A DNA stretch of 64,000 bases, taken from NCBI GenBank assembly GCA_019119935.1, contig DWWA01000049.1:1-64000 (forward strand), in the 5' to 3' direction. Both the position numbers and the translations under genes were made by a program. Each line of letters starts with the position of its first letter. The first letter of the stretch is position 1. Below are positions 63,799 to 64,000 of the stretch, piece after piece. The notes beneath the pieces were generated by a model that was not told the origin of the DNA, made no database searches, and worked only from the letters and a program-made list of their open reading frames with translations. Source of the DNA: Candidatus Ruthenibacterium merdavium. Its GTDB lineage: Bacteria > Bacillota > Clostridia > Oscillospirales > Ruminococcaceae.

Positions 63799-64000
63799 TT
63801 ACTCTGCTCTCCTGTTTTTAAACTTTTCCACATTGGATAAAAGATTCTTGCGAATTGTTTGCTCCACTTCAATATCGGAAAGAAGCGTTTCTTCTATATT
63901 CTCTTGAATATAGCGAAATGCATTGTACAAATATACGGTTAATTCTTCCAGAAATTTTTCTCCAACCACATACCTGTAATAATGCACAAGATATTCCGCA
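63799..64000 (-). CDS. Partial gene upstream of the coupling protein
   Basis: The frame is open through the window edge, so the N terminus is missing; an internal GTG at 63987 would give 62 residues. The visible C-terminal part is helical and charged (E-E-L-T-V-Y-L-Y-N-A-F, N-V-E-K-F-K-N-R-R-A-E). It ends 2 bases before the VirD4 start, so the two form an operon. I do not recognise it; in related elements this place is often held by a small PcfB/DUF3801-type protein. Confidence 0.6.
   Translation of the reverse strand, partial: AEYLVHYYRYVVGEKFLEELTVYLYNAFRYIQENIEETLLSDIEVEQTIRKNLLSNVEKFKNRRAE

Overview
The window looks like a chromosomal segment of a spore-forming, anaerobic member of the Clostridia, most likely in the Oscillospiraceae/Acutalibacteraceae range. 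This is inferred from gene content: a SleC-like cortex-lytic protein, FASII with FabK instead of FabI, a phosphotransferase system (PTS) with a LicT-type antiterminator, pyruvate formate-lyase plus acetate kinase, and a bacterial F-type ATP synthase whose c subunit has a Na+-type signature. Base composition is moderately GC-rich, with two AT-richer patches: about 17.6-18.5 kb and the mobile region from about 59 kb to the end.

Layout. 0.2-4.6 kb: sugar mutarotase and two peptidoglycan-active proteins. 4.9-15.6 kb (minus): a 13-gene fatty-acid operon, acpP-accBCDA-fabH-fabK-(fabK-like)-fabD-fabG-fabF-fabZ-marR. 15.9-17.3 kb: DedA membrane protein and TcdA. 17.3-18.5 kb: AT-rich patch with a broken VOC gene and an unknown gene. 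18.7-26 kb (minus): the atp operon. 26.4-31.7 kb: DUF1846 protein, HAD phosphatase, nagA, and a vWA protein. 32.0-35.6 kb: zur-znuACB-lipoprotein under a promoter bracketed by twin operators. 35.7-38.5 kb: tmcAL and ackA. 38.7-42.1 kb: two sugar/polyol dehydrogenases and their GntR regulator. 42.4-45.6 kb: pyruvate formate-lyase split into a catalytic body and a separate glycyl-radical domain, then pflA. 45.7-50.7 kb (minus): licT-crr-ptsI-ptsH-nagE. 51-53.7 kb: cutC and a Crp/Fnr regulator divergent from an unknown gene plus a hemerythrin. 53.8-57.2 kb (minus): metY, a NeuD-like/NahK-like fusion and a free NeuD-like protein. 57.5-58.6 kb: orphan PotD-like lipoprotein. 58.8 kb: tRNA-Thr(TGT). 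58.9-64 kb: the end of an apparent integrative conjugative element, with a hairpin-rich noncoding tract, a ten-unit palindromic repeat array, a CpaE/TadZ-like ATPase, a helix-turn-helix protein with a candidate antisense RNA, a VirD4-type coupling protein and a gene cut by the window edge.

How it fits together. Sugars enter through the EI/HPr/IIA/IIBC system, whose genes share a RAT/terminator leader. GlcNAc-6-P is deacetylated by NagA. Pyruvate is split by the two-part PFL to acetyl-CoA and formate, and AckA makes ATP and acetate. Acetyl-CoA also feeds the acc/fab operon. The most unusual items are the split glycyl-radical enzyme, the palindromic array next to the ParA-like gene, the NeuD-NahK fusion, and a roughly 140-bp multi-hairpin repeat found in two inverted copies at 4.7 and 17.4 kb.
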